A DNA stretch of 64,000 bases. It comes from Cupriavidus metallidurans CH34. GTDB taxonomy: Bacteria; Pseudomonadota; Gammaproteobacteria; Burkholderiales; Burkholderiaceae. The notes under the pieces were generated by a model. It searched no databases and was not told where the DNA came from. It was given only the letters and a program-made list of their open reading frames with translations. Positions 15,228 to 25,761 of this stretch are shown here, one piece after another. Made by a program: the position numbers and the translations under genes. The DNA is taken from contig NC_007973.1 of assembly GCF_000196015.1 (NCBI RefSeq), positions 2,604,001 to 2,668,000 on the forward strand, in the 5' to 3' direction. Each line of letters begins with the position of its first letter. The first letter of the stretch is position 1.

Positions 15228-15360
15228 GGGCGGTGCTAGGGCAGTGTGTTCCCGGGCAGACAACGCCGGATTGCGATGTCGATTGCCGCGATTGTCGCCG
15301 ATTTCGGACCCGACACGTAGTTTCGGGCCGAAAACCGCCCAATTCGTGGGCACGCGAGGC

Positions 15361-17382
15361 TCAGTGCAACTGTCGGTAGATCTCCTCGGCCAGGGTGCGC
15401 GAAATGCCTTCAACGCTGGCCAGCTCGTCGATGCTGGCCGCCATCACACCCCGCAAACCACCGAAGCGCGTCAAAAGCTTCTGCCGGCGGCGCGCCCCCA
15501 CGCCTTCGATTTCCTCGAGCCGCGAAGTGGTGCGTGCCTTGGCCCGGCGCGCGCGCATACCCGTGATCGCGAACCGGTGCGCCTCGTCGCGGATCTGCGC
15601 AACCAGCATCAGCGCCGCGCTGCCCTGCCCCAGTTCCAGCGACGGCCGGCCGTCGGCAAACACCAGCGTCTCGAGACCCACCTTGCGTCCCTCGCCCTTG
15701 GCCACGCCAACCAGCAGGCCGATATCGAGACCGAGTTCTTCGAACACCTGCCGCGCGACCTCGACCTGCCCCTTGCCACCGTCGATCAGCACCACGCGGG
15801 GCATGCGGGGCACACCGTCGCCGCCATCGCCAGCCGGATCGCCACCCGCCTCCTGCAGTTGCTCGACGAGCTTCTGGTACCGGCGCGTCAACACCTGGCG
15901 CATCGCCGCGTAATCATCGCCCGGCGTGATATCGGCGATGTTGTAGCGTCGGTACTCGCTGTTCTGCATCTCGTGATGATGGAACACTACGCACGATGCC
16001 TGCGTGGCCTCGCCAGCGGTGTGACTGATATCGAAACACTCGATGCGCAATGTCGCCAGATCCTCCAGGTCGAGGCCAATGGTTTCGGCCAGCGCGCGCG
16101 TGCGCGCCTCCTGGCTGCCCTGCTCTGCCAGCCGACGAGCCAGCGCCAAGCCCGCACCCTGCGCTGCCATCTCCAGCCAGGTCTTGCGCTGACCCTGAGG
16201 CTGGCGCACCAGCGTGATCTTCCGGCCCGCCTGCATCGACAGCGCCTCGACCAAGGCGGAATCGGCCGGCCGATGACTCACCACCACGATGGGCGGCGGT
16301 GCCTGATCCAGATAGTGCTGCACCATGAAAGCGGACAGCACGCGAGCGGCGATGCGGTCGATGGGCAACTGATCCGTATCGGCAGCCGCTCCTTCATGCG
16401 CGCTACCGTCTGCCTCGTCTCCCTCCTCCACGATCATCGCCGCCTCGTCGACGTGGGCCGGGAAGTACGCCTTGTCGCCGAGATGACGACCACCGCGCAC
16501 CATTGCCAGGTTCACGCAGGCACGCCCACCCTGCACCGCCACGGCCAGGATGTCGATGTCGCGCGCCTGGCCGACTTCCTCCACGGCCTGCCGCTTGAGC
16601 ACGGTCGACAGCGCGGCGATCTGGTCCCGAACCGCCGCAGCCTGCTCGAACTCCAGCTGCACCGCATGGGCTTCCATCTTGGATTGCAAACCCTCAAGCA
16701 CCTCGGTCTCGCGGCCCTGCAGGAAGCGCGCCGCGTTCGACACGTCGCGCGCGTAGTCGTCCTCGCTGATCGCGCCGACGCACGGCCCGGTGCAGCGGTG
16801 GATCTGATGCAGCAGGCACGGCCGCGTGCGATTGTTGAAAACCGTATCCTCGCAGGTTCGCAACTGAAAGACCTTCTGCAAGATCTGCATGCTCTCGCGC
16901 ACGGCGTGAGCGCTTGGGAACGGCCCGAAATACTGGTGCTTGCGATCGGTGGCGCCACGGTAGTACGCCATGCGCGGGAACTTGTGCCCAGTCAGCCTGA
17001 GGAATGGATAGGACTTGTCGTCGCGAAACAGAATGTTGTAACGCGGCGCCAGGGCCTTGATGAGGTTGTTCTCAAGCAGCAGCGCTTCCGCCTCGGTCCG
17101 CACCACCGTGGTGTCGATGCGCGCGATCTTGGCCACCATCATCGCAATGCGCGGCGACAACTGCGTCTTGTTGAAATAGCTCGAGACCCGCTTCTTCAGG
17201 TCGCGCGCTTTGCCGACATAGAGGATGTTGCCGTCGGCATCGAAGTAGCGATAGACGCCAGGCAACCCCGGCATACGCGCCAGGATCGGGCGCGGGTCGA
17301 ACGCCGGCGCGTCGGACGATTCCGGGGTATCGGATTCGGGCGACGTTGTCTCGGTGGGAGGGACGGGTTCCTGCTCGGGCAT
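15361..17382 (-). CDS. uvrC: UvrABC system protein C (excinuclease subunit)
   Basis: A 673-residue nuclease of nucleotide excision repair that cuts the damaged strand on both sides of the lesion with UvrB. The start is taken as ATG at 17382 (MPEQEPVP), with an acidic, Pro/Thr-rich extension of about 30 residues before the GIY-YIG domain ([19 protein letters not shown]). The UVR motif is near residues 210-245, the RNase H-like endonuclease domain is central to C-terminal ([21 protein letters not shown]), and helix-hairpin-helix motifs end the protein ([14 protein letters not shown]). The central part contains a low-complexity insertion ([18 protein letters not shown]). It ends 133 bases before pgsA. 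Confidence 0.95.
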   Translation of the reverse strand: MPEQEPVPPTETTSPESDTPESSDAPAFDPRPILARMPGLPGVYRYFDADGNILYVGKARDLKKRVSSYFNKTQLSPRIAMMVAKIARIDTTVVRTEAEALLLENNLIKALAPRYNILFRDDKSYPFLRLTGHKFPRMAYYRGATDRKHQYFGPFPSAHAVRESMQILQKVFQLRTCEDTVFNNRTRPCLLHQIHRCTGPCVGAISEDDYARDVSNAARFLQGRETEVLEGLQSKMEAHAVQLEFEQAAAVRDQIAALSTVLKRQAVEEVGQARDIDILAVAVQGGRACVNLAMVRGGRHLGDKAYFPAHVDEAAMIVEEGDEADGSAHEGAAADTDQLPIDRIAARVLSAFMVQHYLDQAPPPIVVVSHRPADSALVEALSMQAGRKITLVRQPQGQRKTWLEMAAQGAGLALARRLAEQGSQEARTRALAETIGLDLEDLATLRIECFDISHTAGEATQASCVVFHHHEMQNSEYRRYNIADITPGDDYAAMRQVLTRRYQKLVEQLQEAGGDPAGDGGDGVPRMPRVVLIDGGKGQVEVARQVFEELGLDIGLLVGVAKGEGRKVGLETLVFADGRPSLELGQGSAALMLVAQIRDEAHRFAITGMRARRAKARTTSRLEEIEGVGARRRQKLLTRFGGLRGVMAASIDELASVEGISRTLAEEIYRQLH

Positions 17383-17494
17383 CGGGGACGGAAAGTGTGT
17401 GACGTAACGCGCCAACGTGGGGCGCTCGCTCTAGAATCGCAAGTTTAGAGCAATTCTCCCGCCGGACTTTCCGCAGGCGGGCACCGTCATCGTC

Positions 17495-18646
17495 ATGCCA
17501 ATCCGTTCCTGGGACATCTTTTGCACCGTCATCGACAACTTCGGCGACATCGGCGTCTGCTGGCGACTGGCGCGCCAACTGGCGCAGGAGCACGGTCATG
17601 CGGTGCGACTGTGGGTCGATGACCTGACCAGCTTTTCCCGACTGGCACCCGAGATTGATGTGACGGCCACCCGCCAGCGGCTGGCCGGCGTGGACGTGCA
17701 CACCTGGGATCCAAAGCCGGAGGCACCGTTCGAGCCCGTCACGCCACACGACGTGGTGATCGAGGCCTTTGCCTGCCATCTGCCCGAGCCGTTGCAGGCC
17801 GCCATGGCCGCGGCCGATCGCAAACCCGTCTGGATCAATCTTGAATACCTGAGCGCCGAGGCCTGGGTGAGCGAACATCATGCGATGGCCTCGCCCCACT
17901 CCCGGCTGCCACTGACCAAGTACTTCTTCTTCCCGGGATTTGCACACGGCACCGGAGGCCTCTTGCGCGAATCCATGCTCGGCGCATCACGCGCGGCATT
18001 CCTGGACAGCCCGGCCGCGCAAGCCACGCTTTGGCACCGTTTGGGCGTGGAGCCGATCGCAGGCGCCCTGCGGACGAGCCTGTTCGCTTATTCGAACCCG
18101 GCCTTACCTGCGCTACTCGAACAATGGCGCGACGGCACGACGCCGGTCCAATGCCTTGTGCCACAAGGATTGGCCGCCACGCAGGCGGGCGGGTGGCTCG
18201 GCGCGCCGCTACAGCCGGGTGAATCGCACCAGCGCGGCAATCTGACCATGCAATGCATCCCGTTCGTGCGCCAGGAACACTACGATGAACTGCTGTGGGC
18301 CTGCGACATCAACTTCGTGCGCGGCGAGGATTCATGCGTGCGGGCGCACTGGGCCGCCAAGCCAATGATCTGGCACATCTACCCCCAGGATGACCACGCG
18401 CACCGCGAGAAGCTCGACGCCTGGCTCGGCCGGTTCTCACGCTCCGGCGTGGTGCCCGAGGCTTCCGCCGCGCTGACGAATTTCACGCACGCGTGGAATG
18501 GCTACGGCCATGCACCGGATTGGGCGGCGTTACAGGCACAATTACCCGCCCTCACTTCCGGTATGGACCGCTGGCAGCGGCAGTTGCAGCACTTGGGAGA
18601 TCTGGCGGCGAATCTCGTGGCCTTCTGCGAAAATCGGGTAAAATAG
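17495..18646 (+). CDS. earP: EF-P arginine rhamnosyltransferase
   Basis: A 383-residue glycosyltransferase of the EarP (DUF2331) family that transfers rhamnose from dTDP-rhamnose to arginine 32 of EF-P, activating it for rescue of ribosomes stalled at proline stretches. The N-terminal NFGDIGVCWRLARQL and the C-terminal region FVRGEDSCVRAHWAAKPM, containing the conserved donor-binding motif, are visible. It is divergent from uvrC and lies 129 bases before efp, which encodes its substrate. The final codons contain a TAAAAT that may serve as -10 for an efp promoter. Confidence 0.93.
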   Translation: MPIRSWDIFCTVIDNFGDIGVCWRLARQLAQEHGHAVRLWVDDLTSFSRLAPEIDVTATRQRLAGVDVHTWDPKPEAPFEPVTPHDVVIEAFACHLPEPLQAAMAAADRKPVWINLEYLSAEAWVSEHHAMASPHSRLPLTKYFFFPGFAHGTGGLLRESMLGASRAAFLDSPAAQATLWHRLGVEPIAGALRTSLFAYSNPALPALLEQWRDGTTPVQCLVPQGLAATQAGGWLGAPLQPGESHQRGNLTMQCIPFVRQEHYDELLWACDINFVRGEDSCVRAHWAAKPMIWHIYPQDDHAHREKLDAWLGRFSRSGVVPEASAALTNFTHAWNGYGHAPDWAALQAQLPALTSGMDRWQRQLQHLGDLAANLVAFCENRVK

Positions 18647-18775
18647 CCGGTTGATTTTTATGGCGAGCCAAGTTCAAAGGCCCAAGAACAGCAAACGCCG
18701 GCTGCGCCCTTCGCCATACCGATTTCCGGGCACCTACAACGATCCCGGACCATTTTTTTCAGGAAAACAGTTCAG

Positions 18776-19336
18776 ATGAAAATCGCACAGGAACTCCGCG
18801 TCGGCAACGTGTTCATGATTGGTTCCGACCCGATGGTGGTTCAGAAGGCCGAGTACAACAAGTCAGGTCGTAACGCCGCTGTCGTCAAGATGAAGTACAA
18901 GAACCTGCTGACGGAAGCCCCGGGCGAATCCGTCTTCAAGGCCGACGACAAGTTCGAAGTCGTGGTGCTGGAGCGCCGCGAGTGCACGTACTCGTACTTC
19001 GCCGACCCGATGTACGTGTTCATGGACACCGAGTACAACCAATACGAAGTCGAGAAGGACAGCATGGGCGACTCGCTGAACTACCTCGAAGACGGCATGG
19101 TGGTGGAAGTGGTGTTCTACAACGACAAGGCCATCTCGGTCGAAATGCCGACGACGCTGGTTCGCGAGATCATTTACACGGAACCGGCCGTCAAGGGCGA
19201 CACCTCGTCGGGCAAGGTGCTCAAGGGCGCCAAGATCAACACCGGTTTCGAACTGCAAGTGCCGCTGTTCTGCAACATCGGTGACAAGATCGAAATCGAC
19301 ACGCGTACCGGCGAATACCGCAGCCGCGCCAACTAA
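18776..19336 (+). CDS. efp: Translation elongation factor P
   Basis: A 186-residue protein that binds the ribosome between P and E sites and promotes peptide bonds at consecutive prolines. Residue 32 at the tip of domain I is arginine (NKSGRNA), the type modified by EarP, not lysine as in the EpmA type; earP is directly upstream, so gene content and target residue agree. All three OB-like domains are present, ending GEYRSRAN. A ribosome-binding site (AGGAAA) precedes the ATG, and an intrinsic terminator follows at 19361-19385. Confidence 0.97.
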   Translation: MKIAQELRVGNVFMIGSDPMVVQKAEYNKSGRNAAVVKMKYKNLLTEAPGESVFKADDKFEVVVLERRECTYSYFADPMYVFMDTEYNQYEVEKDSMGDSLNYLEDGMVVEVVFYNDKAISVEMPTTLVREIIYTEPAVKGDTSSGKVLKGAKINTGFELQVPLFCNIGDKIEIDTRTGEYRSRAN

Positions 19337-19360
19337 GATCTCTTAGGGCATACGCAAAAA

Positions 19361-19385
19361 AGGGCAGCTTCGGCTGCCCTTTTTC
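19361..19385. terminator. Bidirectional intrinsic terminator between efp and nagZ
   Basis: AGGGCAGC, TTCG loop, GCTGCCCT, flanked by an A-run on the left and a T-run on the right. It lies between the convergent efp and nagZ genes and can serve both. Confidence 0.88.
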
Positions 19386-19455
19386 TTTCCACGGATCCAT
19401 TCCTGCTGATTCATGTCTGGGTGGTGTCGATTCACCACCCGGCGGCCGGAGTCGC

Positions 19456-20505
19456 TCAAGCGATAAGATCGTGTTCCTTCAGCAGGCGCAGCGCGGCGCG
19501 GTATTCGCCTTCTTGCTGCAACTTGTTCCAGTCCAGCGGCTTGCGGCGACCGAACAGCTTGCGGATGCGCCGCTGCGAGGCCTTGCCGATCGACACATCG
19601 AGTTCATTCAAAAGCTGGTCCGCGCGATCCGGATGGTTGCAGATCAACACCATGTCGCAACCCGCCTCGAGCGCGGCACGTGCGGCCTGGGTAACGGTAC
19701 CGGCCACGCTCGCGCCCTCCATGCTGAGGTCGTCACTGAAAATCACGCCCTCAAAACCAAGCTGGGTCCGCAGGATGTCCTGCAGCCAGTAGCGCGAGAA
19801 GCCCGCAGGGCTCGGATCGACGGTCGGGTAGATCACGTGGGCAGGCATCACAGACGCTAGCGCCGGGCCCATCCAGTCATAGGGACGGGCGTCCTGGGAC
19901 AGGATTTCATCAAGACCGCGCTCGTCCACCGGAATGGCCACATGCGAATCGGCTTCGACATAGCCATGCCCCGGGAAGTGCTTGCCGCAGTTGGCCATGC
20001 CGGCCAGCAGCAGTCCGTGCGTCAGATGGTTGGCCAGCATGGTCACTACACGAGGATCGGCATGGAACGCACGATCGCCAATGACACCACTGCGGCCATA
20101 GTCGAGGTCTAGCACCGGGGTGAAGCTCAGGTCGATGTCGCATGCACGCAGTTCGGCCGCCAGCACGTAGCCGCAAGCCATCGCCACTTTGGTGGCAGCC
20201 AGCACGTCACGGTCCCACAGCGCCCCAAGCCGGGACATCGCCGGCAGGTGCGTGAAGCCATCGGTTTTGGCGCGCTGCACGCGGCCACCTTCATGGTCGA
20301 TGCAGATGAGCGCATCGTCGCGGACTTCACGAATGGCCCGCGTCAGCGCCACCAGTTGCGCGCGCGATTCGAAGTTGCGCGCAAACAGGATCACGCCACC
20401 CGTCAACGGGTGGGCAATGCGACGCGCATCGTCGGCGGTGAGTTCCTTGCCCACGACGTCGAGCACTACCGGGCCCGGCCGCTTGCCGGAGACTTTCTTG
20501 TTCAT
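19456..20505 (-). CDS. nagZ: Beta-N-acetylhexosaminidase (peptidoglycan recycling)
   Basis: A 349-residue cytoplasmic family 3 glycoside hydrolase that removes GlcNAc from anhydromuropeptides during cell-wall recycling, which influences beta-lactamase induction in some bacteria. The family motif GKHFPGHG with the following DSH (acid/base His) and the catalytic Asp in FSDDLSMEGA are present. It ends an eight-gene minus-strand run and starts 15 bases after acpS, so it is probably in the same operon. Confidence 0.93.
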   Translation of the reverse strand: MNKKVSGKRPGPVVLDVVGKELTADDARRIAHPLTGGVILFARNFESRAQLVALTRAIREVRDDALICIDHEGGRVQRAKTDGFTHLPAMSRLGALWDRDVLAATKVAMACGYVLAAELRACDIDLSFTPVLDLDYGRSGVIGDRAFHADPRVVTMLANHLTHGLLLAGMANCGKHFPGHGYVEADSHVAIPVDERGLDEILSQDARPYDWMGPALASVMPAHVIYPTVDPSPAGFSRYWLQDILRTQLGFEGVIFSDDLSMEGASVAGTVTQAARAALEAGCDMVLICNHPDRADQLLNELDVSIGKASQRRIRKLFGRRKPLDWNKLQQEGEYRAALRLLKEHDLIA

Positions 20506-20519
20506 ATCGAATATCGAAT

Positions 20520-20951
20520 TCAGTTCGAAGCGGGTTCGGATTGCGGGGCCGCCAGCTGACCACCCCGCTCGGCGATCGCGAACGCGACCGCATATTCATG
20601 TTCGTCACTGACACTGACACGAACGGTCAGGCCGCGTTCCCGCACCCATTCCGCCAGTTCGCCAGTGCAATGCGGCGCGGGCTCGCCCGATGGCTGGTTC
20701 AGCAGTTCCATCGCACGCCACGTCATCGGCCAGCGCATCCCCAGGCCGATGGCCTTCGAGAATGCCTCCTTGGCCGCGAAACGCGTGCACAGGAATGCCA
20801 AGCCGCGCTTTTCCGAGCGCGCCTTGCGTGCAAGATAGATCTTCATCTCACGCGGCCCGAGAATCTTCTCGACAAAGCGCCCACGCGTGCGCTCCATCAC
20901 GCCGCGCACGCGATCAATCTGGATGATGTCGGTGCCGACGCCGTAGATCAC
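20520..20951 (-). CDS. acpS: Holo-[acyl-carrier-protein] synthase
   Basis: A 143-residue 4'-phosphopantetheinyl transferase that converts apo-ACP to its active form. I chose the GTG at 20951 ([13 protein letters not shown] follows) because it overlaps the pdxJ stop in a GTGA, a sign of coupled translation; a longer frame upstream runs within pdxJ. Motifs GVGTDI and [11 protein letters not shown] (magnesium and CoA binding) are intact. The C-terminus carries a short extra Ala/Pro-rich tail. Its substrate acpP is encoded at 33618-33857. Confidence 0.9.
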   Translation of the reverse strand: MIYGVGTDIIQIDRVRGVMERTRGRFVEKILGPREMKIYLARKARSEKRGLAFLCTRFAAKEAFSKAIGLGMRWPMTWRAMELLNQPSGEPAPHCTGELAEWVRERGLTVRVSVSDEHEYAVAFAIAERGGQLAAPQSEPASN

Positions 20952-21730
20952 GCGGGCTGACCCGGAACCGGGTAACGGGTACCGAGGCGCGCCGCCACCA
21001 TGATGGCCTTCATCTCGCGCACGGCGTTCTGCCACCCGGCAAACACCGCATGGGCAACGATCGCGTGACCAATGTTGAGCTCCTTGATCCCCGGCAGCGC
21101 AGCAATCGGCTGCACGTTGGTGTAGTGCAGGCCGTGGCCGGCGTTGACGATCAGACCATGCTTCTGCCCCGCTTCCACGCCCGCCGCTACACGGCGGAAC
21201 TCGGCTGCCTGCTCCTCCGCCGTATGCGCATCGGCGTAGCGGCCAGTATGGATTTCAATTACCGGCGCCTTGCACGCGGCAGCGGCGGCAATTTGGTCAG
21301 GGTCAGCATCAATGAACAGCGATACACGGATACCCGCGTCGGCCAGTTGCCGGCATGCGGCGCTGACTTGCTCGAAATGGCCCGCTACATCGAGTCCGCC
21401 TTCGGTGGTAACTTCCTCGCGCTTCTCGGGCACCAGGCAGACGTCCTGGGGCTTGATCTCGCACGCAATGTCGAGCATCTCGGAAGTGATCGCACATTCC
21501 AGATTCATGCGCGTGGCCAACTTCGGGCGCAGCGCGCGCACGTCGGCGTCGCGGATATGGCGACGGTCCTCGCGCAGATGCAGCGTGATCAGGTCGGCGC
21601 CGGCCTCCTCGGCCTGCAGCGCTGCCTGGATCGGATCGGGATACACCGTGCCGCGCGCGTTGCGCAGCGTGGCCACGTGGTCGATATTGACCCCGAGGTC
21701 TATGACACCGGGGTTCGCGTGGAAAATCAT
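20948..21730 (-). CDS. pdxJ: Pyridoxine 5'-phosphate synthase
   Basis: A 260-residue enzyme that condenses 1-deoxyxylulose-5-phosphate with 3-amino-2-oxopropyl phosphate to pyridoxine 5'-phosphate in the DXP-dependent vitamin B6 route. Family signatures [13 protein letters not shown] near the N-terminus and [12 protein letters not shown] near the C-terminus are present; length is normal. It overlaps acpS by four bases and follows recO by 28 bases, the standard betaproteobacterial order. Confidence 0.95.
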   Translation of the reverse strand: MIFHANPGVIDLGVNIDHVATLRNARGTVYPDPIQAALQAEEAGADLITLHLREDRRHIRDADVRALRPKLATRMNLECAITSEMLDIACEIKPQDVCLVPEKREEVTTEGGLDVAGHFEQVSAACRQLADAGIRVSLFIDADPDQIAAAAACKAPVIEIHTGRYADAHTAEEQAAEFRRVAAGVEAGQKHGLIVNAGHGLHYTNVQPIAALPGIKELNIGHAIVAHAVFAGWQNAVREMKAIMVAARLGTRYPVPGQPA

Positions 21731-21758
21731 GCCGGCTTCTCTCAGGAGAATTGGGATA

Positions 21759-22664
21759 TTAAAGGTACTGCAGATCGATCAGGATCTGGCGCGTCTTCAG
21801 TGGCGCACCCTGCAAATAATAATGCAGCAGGAACCGCATCAGTGCGCGGCTTTGCGAAACGGTCTGCGCACGCGAATAATCATCCTGCGCCATATCCAGC
21901 AGCGTCTGTCCCGACACCACGGGCCAGCTCGACGGATCTGACGCATGCGTGCGCCGCACCCCGCGCTCAGGCTGGTAGACGTAATCGAGCCCCGGCTGCA
22001 CGCGTTCGCCCGATCTGAGGCACTGATCGAACGCTACCGCAAACCCCGTCTCCTGCAGCAGCACCCGCTCGAAGCTGCGCAATACGAAGCTGGCCGGCTC
22101 GCCATGTGACAGCCGCGTCAGCGTCGCCATGTAGTGGCGGAACAGGGTCGGATGCGCGTCCTCGCGCGGACAGAAGCGCAGCAGCAGTTCGTTCAGGTAG
22201 AAGCCGGAAAGCAGCGCGTCGCCGGAAAGCGGCAGCATGCCGCCCACGTACTCCGCCTTGGTCAGCGTCTTGACCTCGCCGCGGCCGGTCCAGGACAGGG
22301 CGATCGGATGAAAATGCTGCAGCACCGCGCGCAGTGCGGAATGCGGCCGCTTGGCCCCTTTCGCGACCATGGCCACGCGACCGTGATCGCGAGTGAAGAC
22401 ATCGAGAACCAGACTGGTTTCGCGATAAGGATGCGCATGAAGCACGAAGCCCGCCTCATTGGTGACGCGCAGTTCCGAGCGAGCCGGAACGATACGCATC
22501 GCGCGATCCATCATTTCGCGGCCGGCCGCCACCGAGGGGCTGACCGCCGCGTTCATGGCAGGTACCGCGCCAGACCCCAGCAGCTCCGCCGCTTCCTCGG
22601 CAATCGGGTCGGCACTGCGCGCACGCGGCGCGGCAGCGCGGCGCACGTCAGGCATCTTGCTCAC
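21759..22664 (-). CDS. recO: DNA repair protein RecO
   Basis: RecO works with RecR to load RecA onto SSB-covered gaps. The protein is 301 residues from a GTG at 22664, which overlaps the era stop (GTGA); an ATG nine bases later is an alternative. The first about 60 residues are an Ala-rich extension before the OB-fold ([24 protein letters not shown]), so it is longer than the about 240-residue E. coli protein. The zinc-finger cysteines of some RecO proteins are absent, as in most proteobacteria. It is coupled to era and followed by pdxJ. Confidence 0.9.
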   Translation of the reverse strand: MSKMPDVRRAAAPRARSADPIAEEAAELLGSGAVPAMNAAVSPSVAAGREMMDRAMRIVPARSELRVTNEAGFVLHAHPYRETSLVLDVFTRDHGRVAMVAKGAKRPHSALRAVLQHFHPIALSWTGRGEVKTLTKAEYVGGMLPLSGDALLSGFYLNELLLRFCPREDAHPTLFRHYMATLTRLSHGEPASFVLRSFERVLLQETGFAVAFDQCLRSGERVQPGLDYVYQPERGVRRTHASDPSSWPVVSGQTLLDMAQDDYSRAQTVSQSRALMRFLLHYYLQGAPLKTRQILIDLQYL

Positions 22665-23599
22665 TCGTAGCCGTAGGCGCGCAGTCCGGCTTCGTTATCG
22701 GCCCAGCCGCTCTTGACCTTGATCCACATCTCCAGGTAGACCTTGCCATCAAACAGCTTCTCCATATCCAGGCGTGCCTCGGTGGAGATCTGCTTGAGCT
22801 TGGCGCCCTTGTTGCCGATGATCATCGCCTTGTGCGCGTCGCGTTCGACCAGGATCGTCGCGAAGATCCTGCGCAGGCGCCCTTCGGTCTCGAATTTGTC
22901 GATCACGACAGTGCTGGTGTACGGCAGTTCGTCGCCGGTCCAGCGGAACACCTTTTCGCGGATGATCTCGGACGCCAGGAATCGCTCGCTGCGATCGGTC
23001 ATAGCATCGACGTCGTACATCGGCTCGCCTTCCGGCAGATACGGCCGGATGATCGCCAGCAGACGCTGGATATGATCGCGCGTCTTGGCCGACATCGGCA
23101 CCACCTCCCGGAACGGGAAACGCTGCCCCATCTGCTCGAGGAACGGCATCATGACTTCGCTGCGGCCTTCGCCGATTCGGTCGAGCTTGTTGCAGACCAG
23201 CAGCACCGGAACGTTCTTGGGGAGCAGCGACAGCACCTTCTCGTCATCGGGGCCAAAATAGCCGGCTTCGACGACAAATAGCACGATATCGACCGACGAC
23301 AGCGTCGACGTCACGGCGCGGTTCAGGGAGCGGTTCAGCGCGCTGGCGTGGCGGGTCTGGAAACCAGGTGTATCCGCGAACACATACTGGGTATCATCGG
23401 TCGTCTGAATACCGACGATACGATGCCGCGTGGTCTGTGCCTTGCGGGACGTGATGCTGATCTTCTGGCCGACCAGCGCGTTCATCAGCGTGGACTTGCC
23501 AACATTCGGACGGCCAACGATGGCCACTGTGCCGCAGCGAAATGCCACGGCACCTGAGGGTTCCGCCGCATCTTGCTGCGGAGGGAGAGAATCGGTCAT
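22661..23599 (-). CDS. era: GTPase Era
   Basis: A 312-residue essential GTPase that binds the 3' end of 16S rRNA and helps assemble the 30S subunit. G motifs are [12 protein letters not shown] and NKLD; the C-terminal KH domain includes [12 protein letters not shown]. An N-terminal extension of about 20 residues precedes the G domain. Start and stop overlap rnc and recO by four bases each, giving a tightly coupled rnc-era-recO unit. Confidence 0.97.
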
Positions 23600-24366
23600 T
23601 CCTTCAACCTGAGAGACAACTGGGGATCGGGCGGCACCGGCTGCTTGCGCGTCTTGCCCGTACGTTCGGCACGGCTGCGCTTGAGCAACTGCGGCACGAG
23701 CTTCTGGACTTCGTCGAGCGCGAGCTTGGCCGCGGCCTGTTCGGCGGCGCGACGCGACGCGCCGGTTCCGAACACGCGCACCTCCAGTTTAGGCACGATG
23801 CATTCGACTTCAAATTGCTGGCTGTGCGCCGCACCGTGCGTGGCGATGACGTTGTATTGCGGCAGGGCAATCTTGTGGCCCTGCAGATACTCCTGGAGCA
23901 GCGTCTTGGCGTCCTTGCCCAGCGTGCGCGGGTCCACCTGCTCCAGAATCGGGATATACAGCTTGCGGATCAACGCGCGCGCCGCGTCGAACCCCGCATC
24001 GAGAAACACGGCACCAACGATAGCCTCGAGCGCATCGGCAAGAATCGAGGGGCGGCGGAAACCGCCGCTCTTCAACTCGCCTTCACCCAGACGCAGCGCA
24101 TCGGAAAGCTGCAGCATCTGGGCGATCTCGTAGAGCGCCTGCTGCTTGACCAGATTGGCCCGCACCCGTGAAAGATCGCCTTCGTCGAGCTTGCCAAACA
24201 TGCCAAAGAGCATATCGGCCACGGCGCAGTTCAATACCGAGTCGCCCAGGAATTCCAGGCGCTCGTTGTGCTGGGCGCTATGGCTGCGATGCGTGAGCGC
24301 CTGCTGCAGCAATTCGGGCTTGCTGAATCGGTAGCCGAGACGTTGCTGCAAGGCGTCGAGGGTCAT
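23596..24366 (-). CDS. rnc: Ribonuclease III
   Basis: A 256-residue double-strand-specific endoribonuclease for rRNA processing and antisense control. The signature [11 protein letters not shown] is near residue 35 and the second catalytic acidic cluster lies in [13 protein letters not shown]; a dsRNA-binding domain follows. The C-terminus has an extra basic tail ([13 protein letters not shown]) beyond the usual end. It overlaps era by four bases and starts four bases after the DUF4845 gene. Confidence 0.97.
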
Positions 24367-24370
24367 GTCG

Positions 24371-24763
24371 TTACTGCGTTCCCGAGTAGGTAATCAAAAA
24401 ACTCAACGGACCATAAATCTGAACTTCGGTCCGGTACTCGAAGCCGACCGCGCGGATCCGCCCGGTTTCGTCCTCTTCAATATCCAGATCCTCGCCCTTG
24501 ATCGACGAAATGCGATCGATCGTGGCCTGTTTGTCGAAACTGGCTGCGACTTCACTACGTTTGGTACCAGTACCCTTGGCATAGTTGACGGCGCGCTTGA
24601 TGGAGAAATACTCGATCAGGCTTGGAATTACCTTCAACGCCGGTACGGCGACCGCCCCCACAATGATGAAAACGACAAGCAACGATCCCAGCGAGAACCC
24701 GCGCGCCCGATGAATCACATCGAAACGAACCCGCCCCTGTGAACCCAACCGCTTTTGACCCAT
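24371..24763 (-). CDS. DUF4845 membrane protein between lepB and rnc
   Basis: A 130-residue protein with one membrane segment ([21 protein letters not shown], about residues 25-45) and a small extracytoplasmic domain. It is the DUF4845 family, conserved in this position between signal peptidase and rnc in many beta- and gammaproteobacteria; its function is not established. A type-IV-pilin-like start ([10 protein letters not shown]) is suggestive of a pseudopilin-like anchor but lacks the usual Gly-Phe-Thr-Leu-x-Glu. Confidence 0.8.
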
Positions 24764-24816
24764 GTTGCGCTTCCCTCTTTTTTGAGTGTCTTGCGCCGCG
24801 TGAAACCGTACGAGCG

Positions 24817-25716
24817 TTACTTGAACGATCCCACGCGCCCGAAATTACCCAGATTCATCCAGATCAGGAACGCCTTGCCCACGATATTCTGATCAGGCAC
24901 GAACCCCCAGTATCTGGAATCCAGGCTGTTATCCCGGTTGTCACCCATCACAAAATAGTGACCTTCCGGCACTTTACACGTCACGCCCTGCTGATTGTAA
25001 GTGCAGTTATCGCGGAACGGAAAATCGGGATCGGCACCGGCCACGAAGGCGGGGCGATCATTGTCATTCAGGATGCCGTGCTGGGGTCCGCCCGGCAACT
25101 GCTCGACAAAATGCTTCGAGTACGCCAGACGTTCTTCGTCGAGATAATCCGGCAGCGGGCTGTATTCGGCCGGCTTGCCATTGATCGTCAGCTTCTTGTT
25201 TTCGTACTGCACCACATCGCCCGGCACGCCGATCACGCGCTTGATGTAGTCGAGCGACTCGTCCCGCGGATAGCGGAACACCATGACATCGCCGCGCTGG
25301 GGCTCGCCGAGGCTGATGATCTTCTTGTTCACGACCGGCAGACGAATGCCGTAGTCGTACTTGTTGACCAGGATGAAGTCGCCAATCAGTAGCGTGGGGA
25401 TCATCGATCCCGACGGAATCTTGAACGGCTCCACCACGAACGAGCGCAGCACGAACACCGCCAGGATCACCGGGAAAAAGCTCGCCGAATATTCCAGCCA
25501 CCACGGTTGGCGCAGCTTCTCTTCCGCCAGACGCGCACGCGAGCGATCGATGTCTGCGCCGCCCTGCATCGACTGCATGTCATTACGACGCGCATCGAAT
25601 TCGGCCAGCGCGAGTTGCGCCACGCTCCGGCGCTGTCGCTCGAACACCAGCTTGTCCGCGACCCAGGCTATGCCTGTGATGACCACCAGCACAAAAAGTA
25701 TCAGTGCAAAATTCAT
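24817..25716 (-). CDS. lepB: Signal peptidase I
   Basis: A 299-residue membrane protease that removes signal peptides from exported proteins. The N-terminus has a membrane segment and a cytoplasmic loop, then a second segment (PVILAVFVLRSFVVEPF). The nucleophile serine is in PSGSMIPTLLIGD and the general base lysine is in DYIKRVIGVPGD; box E motif GDNRDNSLDSRYWG is intact. It lies 45 bases after lepA, the usual lepA-lepB operon. Confidence 0.96.
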   Translation of the reverse strand: MNFALILFVLVVITGIAWVADKLVFERQRRSVAQLALAEFDARRNDMQSMQGGADIDRSRARLAEEKLRQPWWLEYSASFFPVILAVFVLRSFVVEPFKIPSGSMIPTLLIGDFILVNKYDYGIRLPVVNKKIISLGEPQRGDVMVFRYPRDESLDYIKRVIGVPGDVVQYENKKLTINGKPAEYSPLPDYLDEERLAYSKHFVEQLPGGPQHGILNDNDRPAFVAGADPDFPFRDNCTYNQQGVTCKVPEGHYFVMGDNRDNSLDSRYWGFVPDQNIVGKAFLIWMNLGNFGRVGSFK

Positions 25717-25761
25717 AACGGCTTCAAGTGATGTCGATGTTGTGTCGTCGCTGGGGTGCGC

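Noticed and set aside
15181..17448. A 755-codon open frame opposite uvrC and pgsA
   Set aside because: It is antisense to two well-recognised genes and has Arg/His-rich, family-less translation typical of GC-rich shadow frames.
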